From: Muraenolepis orangiensis
Lineage: Eukaryota; Chordata; Actinopteri; Gadiformes; Muraenolepididae
DNA: 64,000 nucleotides
Assembly: GCA_027704905.1 (NCBI GenBank)
Contig: CM051002.1
Span: 11,441,947-11,505,946 of the forward strand
Direction of reading: 5' to 3'
Shown: positions 14,145-29,961 of the stretch, in pieces
Layout: every line of letters starts with the position of its first letter
Numbering within the stretch: the stretch's first letter is position 1
Notes under the pieces: generated by a model
The model's database searches: none
The model's input: the letters and a program-made list of their open reading frames with translations, nothing else
What the model was told of the DNA's origin: nothing
Translations under genes and position numbers: made by a program

Positions 14145-14180
14145 AGACTAGACTAGACTAGACATTGAAATTTCATTATT
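14145..14180 (-). repeat. (TAGAC)n retroelement tail
   Basis: GACTAGACTAGACTAGACAT followed by TGAAATTTCATTATTGT. Read on the minus strand this is an AATGAAATTTCA end followed by a pentanucleotide (TAGTC)n tail, the usual form of a fish non-LTR tail. Confidence 0.45.
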
Positions 14181-15527
14181 GTGGTAAACATTTGAATTTC
14201 CATGAAAAATGAACGAAATGTACAATGGGTTGGCAATTCATTTTTATTTCCTCATGAAAATACACAAATTCTTATTTGTGTATGTTTTGGTTGGTTATTC
14301 ATTATACAATTTACTGGGTTTATACCCATATATAAGGCCTACTTACGGTATAACTGAAATATGTACAGAATATCAAATGTTTTGCTCCTCAGTTTCTCGA
14401 TTGCTACTGAAATAAGGTTCAAATGTATTTTAAGCAGTGAAGTGTCAGGGCCTTCAAGGTATTCAGAGAAGACCCTGGAACCCTCAGCTGAAACCAAAAA
14501 AATCGAATTAATTGTAGTAATACAATTTTAATCAAATTAATAAATCGTATGTGTTGTTGATCTGTTATATTACAGTGTTACGTTGATTTGTTTGTCTTTC
14601 TCGGTCCATGCACTACGCATTTGAGTGGCATTTGTGTTAGAAATAAAATGCAACCAATCTGATATTTTTCTGGGTTGCTGGGAAGAATATCCTTCAACCA
14701 AAGTATTCTCTGTTCTGGAGCGAATGCCTTGACCCTTACACTGAATGAGAGCGTACGTTTGGATTGACAATTTGATCAACCAATCATATAGTGATTTGTA
14801 GCCAATGGGTGTATTCTTTCAGATTTCCCCAGTTCCATAGTGCGCTAGATAGAAGGTCTAGTTCACTGGCTCAAGACAGAGGATCTAGCTTAGTGCTACG
14901 TTGGTTTTTTTCTAGGTAGTTTTTTTACGTTGAAATGGCAACAGGTGAAGATGATGTTGTTGCGGAATTGTTGTTAGTACCCTTTTAAAGACGACCATTC
15001 AGTGAAAAGATGGACATCCCCGTCACCACTGCATCTGTGGGATGGACATTTTAATATTATAAAAACATATGGAGGGACAGAACAGGACAATCCCGACTCA
15101 CTGCATTAGCTTCCATAGCTATTGAAAGGTAACTTCTTTAGGATCTGAAAAGCAGTGATCAGCTTTATGACCTGGTTGGTTATCGAAACAACCAGAAGGA
15201 CAGGAGAATGGATTTGGTCTTTAAGTGAACATCATTGTTGAGTGAGACTCATTTGTCATTTGCTGGTTTTGTCTGTGTTGCATCTCGTTGAGCTGGTTGT
15301 TGCATTTTGTTTCCACACACTTGTTGACTGATTAGTTAATGGCTGTCTTGAGTTTGTTAAGCATTGTTGTGCATTTAAATTTAGTTTTGACTTGATCTTG
15401 CTTTGCATCGCTTAACGTGAAAAAACGTAACGTAACTAAGAGTTACTAAACCGCAATCAATAATCACCAAATGTATCTGGCATATGTCTTGTCATTAGCA
15501 CTTTCACCTGTCAGAATATCAAAACCT

Positions 15528-15540
15528 GATTATTGAGCGC
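15528..15540. repeat. Left target-site duplication of the LINE
   Basis: GATTATTGAGCGC, an exact 13-bp direct repeat of 16389-16401, marking the insertion point. Confidence 0.9.
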
Positions 15541-16388
15541 CTAGTCATGGAGGGGAGGGGTTTCAGTATGGTGGGCTCAAGATTGAATCGCTGCTGTTTG
15601 CAGATGATGTGGTCCTGTTTGCGTCATCAGTATGTGACCTTCAGCACTCACTGGATCGGTTTGCAGCAGAATGTGAAGCGGCTGGGATGAGGATCAGCAC
15701 CTCCAAATCTGAGGCCATGGTTCTTAGCAGGAAACCGGTGGATTGTCTACTCCAAGTAGGGAGGGAGTCCTTATCCCAAGTATCTCGGGGTCTTGTTCTC
15801 GAGTGAGGGGAGGATGGAGCGTGAGATTGACAGGAGAATAGGTGCAGCGGGAGCGGTATTGGGTGCACTTTGACGCACCGTTGTAACCAAAAGAGAGCTG
15901 AGCCAGAAGGCAAAGCTCTCGATCTACCGATCAGTCTTCGTTCCTACCCTCACCTATGGCCATGAGCAATGGGTAATGACCGAAAGGACGAGATCGCGAA
16001 TACAAGCGGCCGAAATGAGTTTCCTCAGGAGGGTGGCTGGTATCTCCCTGAGGGATAGGGTGAGAAGCTCAGTCACTCGTGAGAGACTCGGAGTAGAGCC
16101 GCTGCTCCTTCGCGTAGAAAGGAGCCAGTTGAGGTGGTTCGGGCATCTAGTAAGGATGCTTCCTGGTCGCCTCCCGAGGGAGGTTTTCCAGGCACATCCA
16201 ACTGGGAAGAGACCACGGGGCAGACCGAGGTACAGGTGGGGTGATTACATCTCCACACTGGCCTGGGAACGCCTCGGGATCCCCCAGTCAGAGCTAGTCG
16301 ATGTTGCCAGGGAGAGGGAAGTTTGGAGTCCCCTGCTGGAACTGCTACCTCCGCGACCCGATTTCGGATAAGCGGGAGAAGATGGATG
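15541..16388 (+). mobile_element. 5'-truncated non-LTR retrotransposon (LINE) with target-site duplications
   Basis: About 850 bp of the C-terminal part of a reverse transcriptase ORF plus a short 3' end. The catalytic motif FADD is at 15597-15608 within SLLFADDVVLF. Downstream frames carry KYLGVLF, the conserved YGHEQW-like thumb region and the C-terminal GKRPRGRPRYRWGDYIS block, ending at TAA 16369-16371. The copy is dead: the frame shifts near 15770 and an in-frame TGA lies at 15871-15873. It ends ATAAGCGGGAGAAGATGGATG. The 13-mer GATTATTGAGCGC occurs directly on both sides (15528-15540 and 16389-16401), a perfect target-site duplication. The exact clade (L2-, Rex- or RTE-like) cannot be fixed by eye. 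Confidence 0.93.
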
Positions 16389-16401
16389 GATTATTGAGCG
16401 C
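16389..16401. repeat. Right target-site duplication of the LINE
   Basis: GATTATTGAGCGC, identical to 15528-15540. The first bases could also belong to the GATGGATGG tail of the element. Confidence 0.9.
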
Positions 16402-18186
16402 TGTTTTGGAACTTTAACTTTACGTTAATCATTTTAGACTGTCGCTTTCATCGATAGCATGTGTGGTGGTCTGTGTTGGTCTGTTACTTCACTACATGGA
16501 CACTGCTTTGACAACTATGGTACACTTGGAAATTGACTGCGACAATCTTATCTGCCTAAATGAGATAACGCATAAAGTGACTGGGGGGGGGGGTGTGTCT
16601 ACAGAAGGTCCAGTTGTGATAGACACGGTTCGCCACAGATTTTTAGTTGTCACAATAATTTGCATGCGATCAATCAATTGCCATGTTAACGTTAAAGCTC
16701 AACCAAACTTTTCACATGTGTGAGAAGACAATCAGGTTATGTTTAAGGCAAGGGGGTGTTTTACTGTATGCAGCTGCTGTCTTTGTATGGTCTCTTGTAA
16801 AAGGCGAGTTAGCTAGGATTGAACTCAAATTGTACAATCTCCTACAAAGCCATCCTAAGGCAGTAACCCTAAATGAAAAACTTGCTTGTGTAGTTTTATT
16901 TCCAGTCCTCAGACTTACCATCAAGGGCTGAAAGAGACACACATTATCGCTTTAAAACAGTATATGACTAGAATATGAAATGTACAGAAGCTCACATTCT
17001 GCATAGTGTTGAATTTATTAACAGTATAACTACACCCCCACGAGTCAGAACCCCTTAAATAATGAAAGGAGGGCAAAACAACCTAATGCTGACTCAGCTT
17101 TAGGCTAACCGAGGCTCAGCTATATCATCCAAGCTGGACAGGACAGCTCAAGTGTACCCATTCAGCTAAATGATCAGCGGTTTAACCTAATATTTCACGA
17201 ATGTTAATGAGCCACTCCATCACTTCTCCTACATGGAAAATCAAGTAAAGTAAAATAAAGAAAACCTGAAGAAACAATGAGCAGATGATCCCTTTAATTC
17301 ACAGCACTGGGCCTATGACATGGTAATACAAACCTAGTGTTATTTTACTGCTTCAGCAACAGAGATGAGATGTGCATGATATACACATTGGATTAAACAG
17401 ATTGGTTTGGTCATGATTTACACAGACATAAATGGGCCCTCATAAAAACCAAATAAATAACCAGTGTCTGTGCTTTGAAAGATATCACAAATATAATCAG
17501 AAAAATAGTATATTTAAAGGCAAATCTACACATACAGTCAATGGACTTCACTTTGAGCACATGATTTGAGTTTTAAATAAGTAAGCTGGCAGTCAGACTG
17601 CACACTAGACTGGTCAGTACAATGAGAAAAAGCTGACGAGCAAAACCGCCACGACCGCTGAGAAGGTCATTGGAGCTGGGAAACGAGTACGTCATGTGTG
17701 CTTAACGTGATCTTTGCATCAGCTAGATGGGCACCTGTGAATTATACCTCATACAAAAATGACAAACCATAAATGCTACCTGGAATGTAGTGCTGGTGAT
17801 TTCCATGTGCTGGCCTATGGTACATAAAACAAGTAGAGATCGTTTTTGCCAAGAGAGTTGTAGTCGTATATGTGGTCTAGTATATCTACACCAGCCTGCA
17901 GTGAAAATGTTGAATGTTGTTGGGCCGCTCATATGTGTTCTATTTTTGGTGCCTTCTAAATTGGCTTGATTAAAAAGAAGAAAATACGAAAATAGTATTG
18001 CTGAATTGATAAAAAATAAAAATTAAATGATTATGGAATTCATTGTAAAGAGAGCAAGGAAATGTGTAAAACATGGTGCACCCTAGAGAAAATGTGCTGT
18101 GGTGGTTCCCCTCTCGCATCTGTTCCTCTCCAATGCACTCGCATAGAAGCTACAAGAGCGCCCTACATGTTCCCTTGGTTGTAGCC
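16402..18186. other. Intergenic region and probable prkag1 3'UTR
   Basis: No exon is visible. The right part is likely the 3'UTR of prkag1 (minus strand). A TTTATT at 17014-17019, AATAAA on the minus strand, is a candidate poly(A) signal. A G10 run lies at about 16583-16593. Confidence 0.45.
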
Positions 18187-21506
<3,320 letters not shown>

Positions 21507-22053
21507 ATTCCCTCCAGCGCTTTCGCCTCCAGAATTCAAGTAGTCCCGATTCAGTTAAACTTAGGATCGTAAAACCTCGGTGTTCTTTTTCAAGTGTGTT
21601 CAAACTTCAAGTCTTTAGCTAGCGCTTCGGCTAGCAGGGACGCGCTGTCTCACTGCACGCACACAGGCGTCCAGGACGCAGCCAATAGCGAAGCCACATG
21701 AGGTCATCTCGCTGCCTCGTCACTCTATAGGAAAGCCCCATGGAGAGCGCTCCACCTGGAGGCTCTGTAGCAGCTGGAAACACATTCGGGGGATATTTCG
21801 GTTTGAATAAAACTCACTTGTTCTAGCCATTGGCTGTATTGCACATTTCTAAGAGAAGGTTATATGGCTATTATTAAAATGCCTGTTGTCTGCCTCAGTG
21901 ATGCAGATGGCTGTGTAAATTTTTCCCATACCCAATGTAGTTCAATATATTGTATTCAACAAATCATTGAAAATTACATCAAAAGGAGTAAAGGATTTAT
22001 GTATATACAAAACAGTTTACAGCAAGTGTTCTGAATTACCAATGCCCCCACCT

Positions 22054-22122
22054 TAGGGAGGGAATGGGGCGTAAGCGTTCCTATGTACTTGTTACAAATG
22101 GCAAATACAAATCTTGTATCTT
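22054..22122 (+). repeat. Dispersed retroelement tail, copy 1
   Basis: GGGAGGGAATGGGGCGTAAG ... GTTACAAATGGCAAATACAA ... ATCTTGTATCTT. It shares its order of blocks with 24951-25013 and 40276-40357, so it is one of three diverged copies of a short interspersed end sequence. Confidence 0.75.
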
Positions 22123-22233
22123 AGAACATTGATGCCAAGTTACACACCATTTAATTTTCTCATGGGACCAAGTCAACCAAAGGGTGGGGAAAGAGAAGAG
22201 CACCTTGAATCATAAAGGGAAGCAGGTCGGCAA

Positions 22234-22310
22234 TAGCCTTGTGAGACCATCCCGATATTTTGCAGAGAAACAACGTGAAGTTGCAAGTTCGGGATGGTCT
22301 CACGAGGCTA
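22234..22310. repeat. Hairpin-forming inverted repeat (~30-bp arms)
   Basis: Left arm 22234-22264 (TAGCCTTGTGAGACCATCCC...) and right arm 22282-22310 (...GGGATGGTCTCACGAGGCTA) are reverse complements with few mismatches around a 17-base loop. It is either a solo miniature inverted-repeat element or a structured transcript. Confidence 0.85.
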
Positions 22311-23246
22311 TGTTTGAAAGGTGTATCAACTGTAAGGCACAAGACACAGCATCACCAGCTTCTCTTCAAACACCACACGGTCATCAACAAACTACTCCAA
22401 GAAGCACTCAAAATAAAACAAAGCCAAAACAACAATTAGTCACTACAGATAGAACACTATTGAAAAGGGAAAAAGCCACCTTTCTTTGTAAGGCTAGTGA
22501 CTATGAAACACTGGCTATAGAAGGCCTCATGTGTTTGGTAGTGTTCATTGCATTTAGCATCTACAAATTAAATGGACGTAATTGTACCATGGCTATGTTT
22601 TGTCATGTGTTGTGTCCACTATGACACTTGAAATCAGAACTTCTGAACATTTCCATCAGTTGACTTTAAGAGCCACAGTTAAAAATATATTTAAAACTCA
22701 GATGTCCTAATGTTATATGCATATAACCAACTAAATATATTGAGGGGAAATTTTCCAAAATAAAACAAATTATTCAAACCTGCAACAATTAACCCAGCCT
22801 CTAAGATTCTATTTTTATAGTCACAACTTGTAAACATCACTGAGCTTACCAATGCAATAATTAGGTTATCCTCCAAATAACATAAGTAGTACAGTCTACC
22901 AAGAAAAGCCAACTGTAGAAAATGGGAGGGGAAACAAATCTTAAGAATCAAACTATGATAAGGAATATAGAAATAGACATGACAAATAGACATTGTCATG
23001 AACACACATTTTACAATTTAGTCTAAAAGGCACCCAACGTTTACCTATTTTAAATGTAGTGAAAAATGATTTACATTACAGCAAACTTTTCTCCAATACA
23101 CCTTATTCCATGATAAACCAATGTGTTAAAAACACATTTGTCTCATTGTGAACTGTAGCAGTTGTTCGCTAATGTTGGAAAATGATTTATACATTTGGAA
23201 GTTCAGGAATAATACATTTCATAGAACCTTCCATCTATTATGGTTT

Positions 23247-23300
23247 GACCATCCATCCATCCATCTACCGCTTATCCGGATCAGGTCGCGGTATGGTTTT
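23247..23300 (-). mobile_element. 3'-end fragment of the same LINE type
   Basis: CCATCCATCCATCTACCGCTTATCCGGATCAGGTCGCGG is the reverse complement, with small changes, of the end of the 15541-16388 element (CGCGACCCGATTTCGGATAAGCGG...GATGGATGG). It is a second, minus-strand insertion reduced to its terminal ~50 bp. Confidence 0.75.
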
Positions 23301-23768
23301 ACCACATCAGCTAATTACTTGACATGTGTCAATCAGAGCAGCAAATTCCTAAACATTCAGTTTGCTTTTGTACTTTTTTTCTTCAAAGGAATTGGGCAAG
23401 TCAATTTGGCAATATCTTATCTTGCATACATTTGGGTAAAGCCCAAAGTTTATATTACATCACCACTACTCAAACAAATGAAAATATAGAAATCCTTATT
23501 GAAGGAAAATACCTCATTGAAAAACAATATTTTTCATCTTGCTCATAGAAATCTTTCCCTATAGTTACAATGGATACGCTCATTTGTCAGTTGTCTTAGC
23601 CACTGGCTGCCTGTATATAAATCAATCTGCTGTTAGGATGGAGTCCGAAAAAAGAAAAAAAAGGCCACTGCAGCTCCTTGATGCCAGGGAGGTGAGGGTG
23701 GGCAAGCTGGTGAGGTTGTGCCCCCTGTCTTCAGCATACGAGTTATCCAATGTCGCTGTGAGACACCT

Positions 23769-26393
23769 TTACATCACAGCACACTTCTTCTCCTCCTGGG
23801 GCACATTCCCGTCGGCTTTCTCCATCTCCAAAATGATCCGCTTGAAAACCTCCACTGCAGTCTAGGTTGGCAATAGAGTACAGGTCACACAAAAGACATG
23901 TAGCTGTAAACGACCCGAGTTGGTGTGCAGCGGTCAACAATGATGCTAACAATATAGTGTTCATTATTGTCAATTATAACTCTTAACATGAGGACCATCA
24001 CATGTCTCAGAATGTTAGTATTATCCTTGAGTCATAATTGATTAACGCAAATAATAATTCAAATAAAGCAATTTGTAGCTCTAATGTCCTTTCAATGACT
24101 ATGGAATTAAGAGAATAGTGGTGGGTCAATAACTTCTGGGCCAGAGTGCTGTATCCACTAATAATAATAATAATAATAATCCACTACTGTGAACCACAGT
24201 CCATCAAGAGTGACTTCAAATGGGCAGAGGCCTCTAAATCTGTACAAAAAAGTATATATGGCATGATCACCTCATTCTCCTTGGCTGAGGATTCCATGAA
24301 TGCAGCACCCCATGAATCAGCTAGTTTCTTGCCTTCCTCTGGCTTGATCACTCTGAGGAATAAAAAGATTTTAACGACAATTCAGAAGTCTACATTATTA
24401 TAATAAGTTATAAACTATTCGCATACTACATTATGGTATTTGTATAGCTACTTTTCATTAACCATCAAATAATTAAAGTGGCAGGAAACCAAACTACAAG
24501 CCAGTTCACAGATGTCACAAGGCATTATTCTAGGTATATACATGGCCATACATGAAGAGAACAAATTCTAAATGGGATACATTGTGAAGTTGATTTTCAC
24601 TAAAGAAACGTGAAGTCAAATTAGTATTTTTTCTTTTTAAAGAAGCATTTAATGAGAAGCAACAATCACGTCAATCTACCCACAGGCACTACAGGTACTG
24701 AACTTTTAAGAGTGCTGTATCAACATCATACTTCATACATCATGTATTACTGCACTGTAGTTATGATGCTGCTACCACTGACTACAGAGCTGCACTATGG
24801 TCACTTTAAAAATGCTTTTTGCACCAGCCCTACACTCCTATGTTCTTTATTGTTATTATTGCCATGCCTTTTTTATTTGCACATCTAGAAGTAATGGTAA
24901 AAAGTTTTACTTTATTAAAACTTTAGAACCGTTATTGTTGTGAAGAATTCATACTGCGGGAGCGAATGGGGAGTGAGCATTCCATTGAATTCGTTACACA
25001 CAGAATAAAGAATCTGAAGCAACCGTATTACCTTTCCATGTGGAGATCTTTTTTGTTTCCTACAAGAACAGTAGGAACCCTAAAATAAAAAATTAATTTA
25101 ATGTTAAAAAAAAAGTATTGTAAAAGCAACAACACATTACTCACAAAATGCTGTGATGAAACCATTACTTACTGTATCTTTCCAACCATATCTAGTAACT
25201 TGTCATGTAGAACCTGCACAACTTCAAAACTGTAAAGATGAAGATTGAAACATCATGTAATTTATTAATCAACATGGTCCATTGTCGTCCCCCCCCCCCC
25301 CAAGAAAAATACAAAAACTAAAAGGAACATTATGGGTATGGTGGCAGCTGTTAAACACAACATGTGTACTTTACAAACTGTATTTACGTGTTAATACATG
25401 TCATTACACACCTTTTCATTGAGGTCACTGCGTAGACAAGAACGTAGCCATGGATGTCCATTGAGTGGGACCGGGAGAAAATTGAATACTCATCCTAAAT
25501 CAAGACAACAACATCCAAAATATATCACACAAGCAACTTGGAACACAAAGGGATTTTGATTATTATTATAACTAATTCCATTTTCTGTTACGCCTTATCC
25601 ACATATCTATTAGATAATTGCAATTGTCTATCAGTCTACAGTCTATTAATCCAATAACGTTATAATACTTAAAATCTTACTTGTCCAGCTGTATCAACCA
25701 GCTGAAGATTGAAGTCTTGGCAATTGACACAAACCATTTTGTTGAAAGCTGAGAGATATTATACAATTGTTAAAATAATGCTGTACATACAACACATTTT
25801 TCCATGCGATACAATACCTACAAACTGCTAAAGAAGATCACATACTGTTTTCGATAGTGGGGTCATACGAGTCCACGAATTGTCCTTCCACAAATTGTAT
25901 TGTGAGAGATGACTTGCCTGGGAAGGGGGAAAATACAAAATGTACAACCACGAGGTCTTTACCCACAGCTTATCACGAAATTGCATTGATTGCTTCTAAG
26001 TGACAGTTTTCAATGATCCGAGAGTTTACGTTCAAGTTGTGATTCACAGATACGTGCAAAACCTCAGAAGGCACACAATCTTTTAGCATGCCCTCCGATT
26101 TTCAGAGGCTAACATCCGAAAGACCAAATGGCACGATTCATCTCGTTTGAGGTCGAACGGAGTTAACTCCGAAGGGAATCCCGTATGGAGACCTAACCAC
26201 GTAAACAAGACGGCTCGTTTGGATGTTCACGTGCAGAAGTAAACACACGTTAGCTCGCCTTCCTTGCTCGTGTCGCGAGGACACTTGTTAGCCAGCTAGC
26301 TAGCATTAGCTAAAGTTAGCCACGCACAGTCGTGTACTCACCTACAGACCTGTAACCTATCACGGCAATTTTTCGGGATTTTGGTTGAGGCAT
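23769..26393 (-). CDS. rhebl1: Rheb-family small GTPase (rhebl1 by position)
   Basis: Eight exons on the minus strand: 26342-26393, 25846-25917, 25681-25748, 25412-25494, 25173-25229, 25032-25079, 24271-24352 and 23769-23861, giving 184 aa. Motifs: P-loop GYRSVGKS (13-20) with the Rheb-specific Arg15, effector loop SYDPTIEN (34-41), switch II DTAGQDE, NKKD, and a C-terminal CAAX box CAVM that predicts farnesylation. GTP-loaded Rheb activates mTORC1 on lysosomal and endomembranes, and the TSC2 complex turns it off. The sequence is closer to human RHEB than to the diverged human RHEBL1. Adjacency to prkag1, same strand, fits the human 12q13 RHEBL1 locus, so the symbol rests on synteny; a rheb co-orthologue is the alternative. 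Confidence 0.93.
24951..25013 (+). repeat. Dispersed retroelement tail, copy 2
   Basis: ATACTGCGGGAGCGAATGGG ... GAGTGAGCATTCCATT ... AATAAAGAATCTG, in rhebl1 intron 6. Its right edge lies 18 bases from the exon 6 donor (minus strand). Confidence 0.75.
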
Positions 26394-26893
26394 TGTGTTC
26401 AACGAGTCGCTAGTCGGATTTTAAAAAGTGTTTTTTGACCGGGTTCGAGAGCACAAATAAAACTTTATCGCCACATTCGTCGCACGTCACGTGACAACAA
26501 CAAACTTTCCAGCCACTGCTCGAGTTTACTCCACCGTGCCTCAGATCCCCTACAGTTGGCACAAATGTTCCTTCTTTAAGTATTTGCCGTCCGTTTAATG
26601 ATACGTTTTCGATCGATAGGCCGTCAAATCGGGCTGCTACAGATATTCGCACTGAATGTTCAGACGAAAGCGCTTATTCACCGCATTTGCTTAACGGAAA
26701 CTGACATTGTGTAAGCACACCGTCGTAAAACTAGAGACTACGTCACGACAGAGGTCACCCGTCGAGCGTCCAAACGCTAAATGGTTAACATTTATTAAAA
26801 AAATAAAAAATTACAACCGACGTATTTTTTTTCTGTTTTATATTGAGAAATCAGAAAGTGTTTTACTACCAAAACGGCGTTCAAATCGGCGTT

Positions 26894-26920
26894 TAAATTG
26901 CAAACGGCGTTTGCAATTTA
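26894..26920. repeat. Perfect 27-bp palindrome
   Basis: 13-base arms (TAAATTGCAAACG / CGTTTGCAATTTA) around a single G. Additional GGCGTT copies lie just upstream (26875-26893). Confidence 0.95.
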
Positions 26921-28814
26921 TTTAACTACAAAATCGAACTACTACGTGTTAGTCTATCTAACACACATTTGATCTCAGTCAAATAGAAGATAATGTTGTA
27001 AAGTTGTAATGTAGTTTCAACGACCTTTACGACTTTTTATTGATGTATGTAAAATGAACTGCCTGTATATTACGATTTTTGTTATTAATATTTATTGTCA
27101 GATGTCTTACTGTTGATTTAGTGGACTATTCCAGCAAAGACATTGTACATCAGAATTAGTTAGAATTTAGCTTAAACAAGTCAAAATGGTCTCACAATTA
27201 AATATAAGTTACTTTGACCAAGGCCAAGGTTTCCTAAAATTGAATCGACTTAAAAGTTAAGCAAAGAGCTGCACCGTTCTCATAGGGAAGCAGTTTTACT
27301 TATTGTTATGCAGGGCTTCTGGCTTCATCCAGAAGCCCTTCACCCTTTGTTAGTGTGACACAAAAGTAAGCCTAACAAAGGTTATTTTAAATAACCTCCC
27401 CTATTGACACAGGTGCACCAATGACAAAAATGCCACTTTATCCATTCATCTGTTTTTTTTAGTGCATGGTTAATCTATCATTATCAATATCAAATTAATT
27501 CAGTGTTTAGATTATTTTGGATGATCTATTTTTCTTTTAGCTAATTAATTAAACAATTTAACCGTAGATACCTAGGCCTACAATCATTTCTTTAATATAT
27601 GCCATAATGTCATTCATGTTGAAAATCTTTTTCTAAACCATGTCAACATGAATGACAATAAATATATATATCCAATTGAGACAATGGCAGCTATTCAAAA
27701 CAACAACCAAGCCTTATGATATTGGTGTCATTGTAGAGAAGCACATCAGTAGTATGGGGTCTAAGTTCAGGGCAGCAGCAGGATACCAGCATGTATGTAT
27801 GAGGACTTTACTGTTTGATATGGCTGTGCATTGACATTCCTAAATAGAGTGCTGTAGGCCACTTTCCTGAGAATTCTAAGCATTGATATAATTAAATCTC
27901 TCTTGTGTTGTTCCCTGCCATAAATATACTCAGAAGGACACTTTTCTTCCACTCTTACACCTGATTGTAATTAAATGAAACTTCTTTCTGTTGTTTGGAA
28001 CAATTCCCCTCCATTTCACCAGCATTCATTTCATTCAGCGTTCAGTTTTTCAGATTTGTTCGCCATAAAAGTCCTCAAGTTGACTCTAGTGCTTCCATCT
28101 ATTGCTCATTCGTCATCTAGCACACATTTTAACTTTTGCGCACCTTCCTAATGCATACACAGCCTATTTTAATGGAAAGCCCTACTTGACTGCAGAAAAC
28201 GACTTCTTTAAGTTTAAGGTGGAACATGCTATAAGACATTCCAAAGGTATACGCCTATCCCAAACAGAGGCTTACCCTGTGAATATTTTGGAAATTATAA
28301 ATATGTGTGTGACATTTTATGATCACATGAAAACTTCTATCAAGTAAAGCATGCTTGTGAAGATAAGAAGTAGTCTAAGTAAGATGTCAAAGTAGTCTAT
28401 GTCTCAAAGGGATTAAGCAGAAATGGCTAGAAGTTATGGAAAATAATCTGCTAATGTGAAGAAAGTCAGTCCGAGGCTCTAAAATCATGCCCTTGATTTG
28501 TGGCAAGATGCCTGAAGTAGCCCAGCTGAACTTGGTATTATTGTGGCATTCATTCATTGGATTGCTTATACCCATATTAATCAGACACTATTCGACTTTC
28601 ATTAGATTTGATTTGGAGTCATTATAATATGTTACTATAATTATATATACCTTTTTCTTCATGAAACCCATTTGATATTTATATAAAGTCGTGCCATAAA
28701 GTGGTTTATTATCTGGTTGACCAGAAAATGAAACACATATCATGTGGACCGGAAATTATTGAACAATTCAACAAACAGCTGCCGGGACATGTCGTCAAAA
28801 ACCAAAACAAGGAG

Positions 28815-28845
28815 ATGGAAATTTCAATAGAAACATCAGGAGAAG
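28815..28845 (+). other. Candidate alternative 5' coding exon of ikzf4
   Basis: ATG at 28815 opens MEISIETSGE and ends in phase 1 at a GTAATG donor. Joined to an acceptor at 29950 (TATTTAG), it reads in frame through the ikzf4 start at 29962 and would add 14 residues. No homologue of this leader is known to me; the internal ATG at 29962 is the expected start. Confidence 0.3.
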
Positions 28846-29961
28846 GTAATGAATGCGAATAACGTCGAGACGACTGGTGGTCACAGGGACTTTTATATCA
28901 CAATCAATGACGCCAGTGTGTTGCTTCTTCAGGTTCACATTAGCAGCAGCAGGCTAGCCCGAGTCGCTGTGTTAGCATTATGGGAGGGGGTGGCTGCCAT
29001 AGCAACCGTCTAAGAAACATTGTGGTGCTGATGGCTAGCCTACCCATAGCTAAATAAGACAGTTTGTTATTGAGCTAAACGGTGATAGCATCACATCTTT
29101 ATCATTTAATTAGATGGTAGTTTAAAGGGAGCGATTATAGCGATGCTGCTCCGCGTGTTGTCGTCGTTTGGTTGCTGAAGTTGGGAGTGAAATTGCATCT
29201 ATGGTCTGAAAAACTAGCTTAACATCACCCGTCGGAGGGCGACAGGAGCCGCTGGACACATTTTCATTAAGTGCAACAGTCAGTAATGTAATGTTAACAT
29301 TTGCTACATGTCAGTCTCATGTATAATATCTGTTGTCAACTGTCTACAAAATGTATTTGTTAGTTACGTCTAGTCGTCTAATGCTCCGTTTACTCAACCA
29401 GCTGATCTGCCGCTGCTAATGATGGCGTTAGCAAACTTTCCTGTGTGGTAAACATGGATCGGGTTCAGAGAGCACAGTTACCTGTGGCGTTATTAGATAG
29501 AGCAGACATTTGAATAACAGTTTGCTAATTCATGTTGTGGTGACAACAATTGCTTCACTATAGATTTGCAAGCAAATCAATTGTGCTAGCTAACATTTAT
29601 TAGCATCATGCATGCTAGCCTTAATGAACGTCTAACTTGATATTTAGTAACATTTGTTTAGTAAATGCAGCAACAGGCGTTTTACAGCGTATCCAGTCAA
29701 TATATCAATATCTAGATCTAATGTCGTAATCGTGTCAACTTTCACTTGTCTGTTTCCCTGTTCCCTGGGGTTTATAGTTATAGATTTGTATTCCCTGGGG
29801 GGTTCAAAGTAACAATCATCTGCGAATGTCTCGTTTTTCAGAATGTGGTGTTTTTGTTTCTACAAAGGAAGCAAAAGAGACGGTTATAGGGACATATTGG
29901 TTGTGTATTTATCTATTGACCAATAGTAATTCTGCTATTTTAATATTTAGCTCGTTTGAGT

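Larger units (their letters stand above)
21507..23768. other. prkag1 upstream region and rhebl1 3'UTR
   Basis: The left ~150 bases are the likely prkag1 5'UTR and promoter. The rest holds the rhebl1 3'UTR (minus strand), a hairpin-forming inverted repeat (22234-22310), a dispersed repeat tail (22054-22122) and a LINE-end fragment (23247-23300). No further exon is visible. Confidence 0.5.
26394..29961. other. Intergenic region between rhebl1 and ikzf4
   Basis: The two genes are divergent, so this 3.6-kb interval carries both promoters. No coding exon is certain. There is a perfect palindrome at 26894-26920 and a possible noncoding or alternative 5' exon of ikzf4 ending at 28845. The rest is AT-rich with no recognised element. 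Confidence 0.55.

Noticed and set aside
22184..22624. 146-aa plus-strand open frame crossing the hairpin
   Set aside because: Low-information composition, contains the inverted repeat, and lies in the likely rhebl1 3'UTR. No family resemblance.
23769..26393. Calling the small GTPase rheb from its sequence alone
   Set aside because: The sequence is closer to human RHEB, but the position beside prkag1 on a 12q13-type block favours rhebl1. I kept rhebl1 and stated the doubt.
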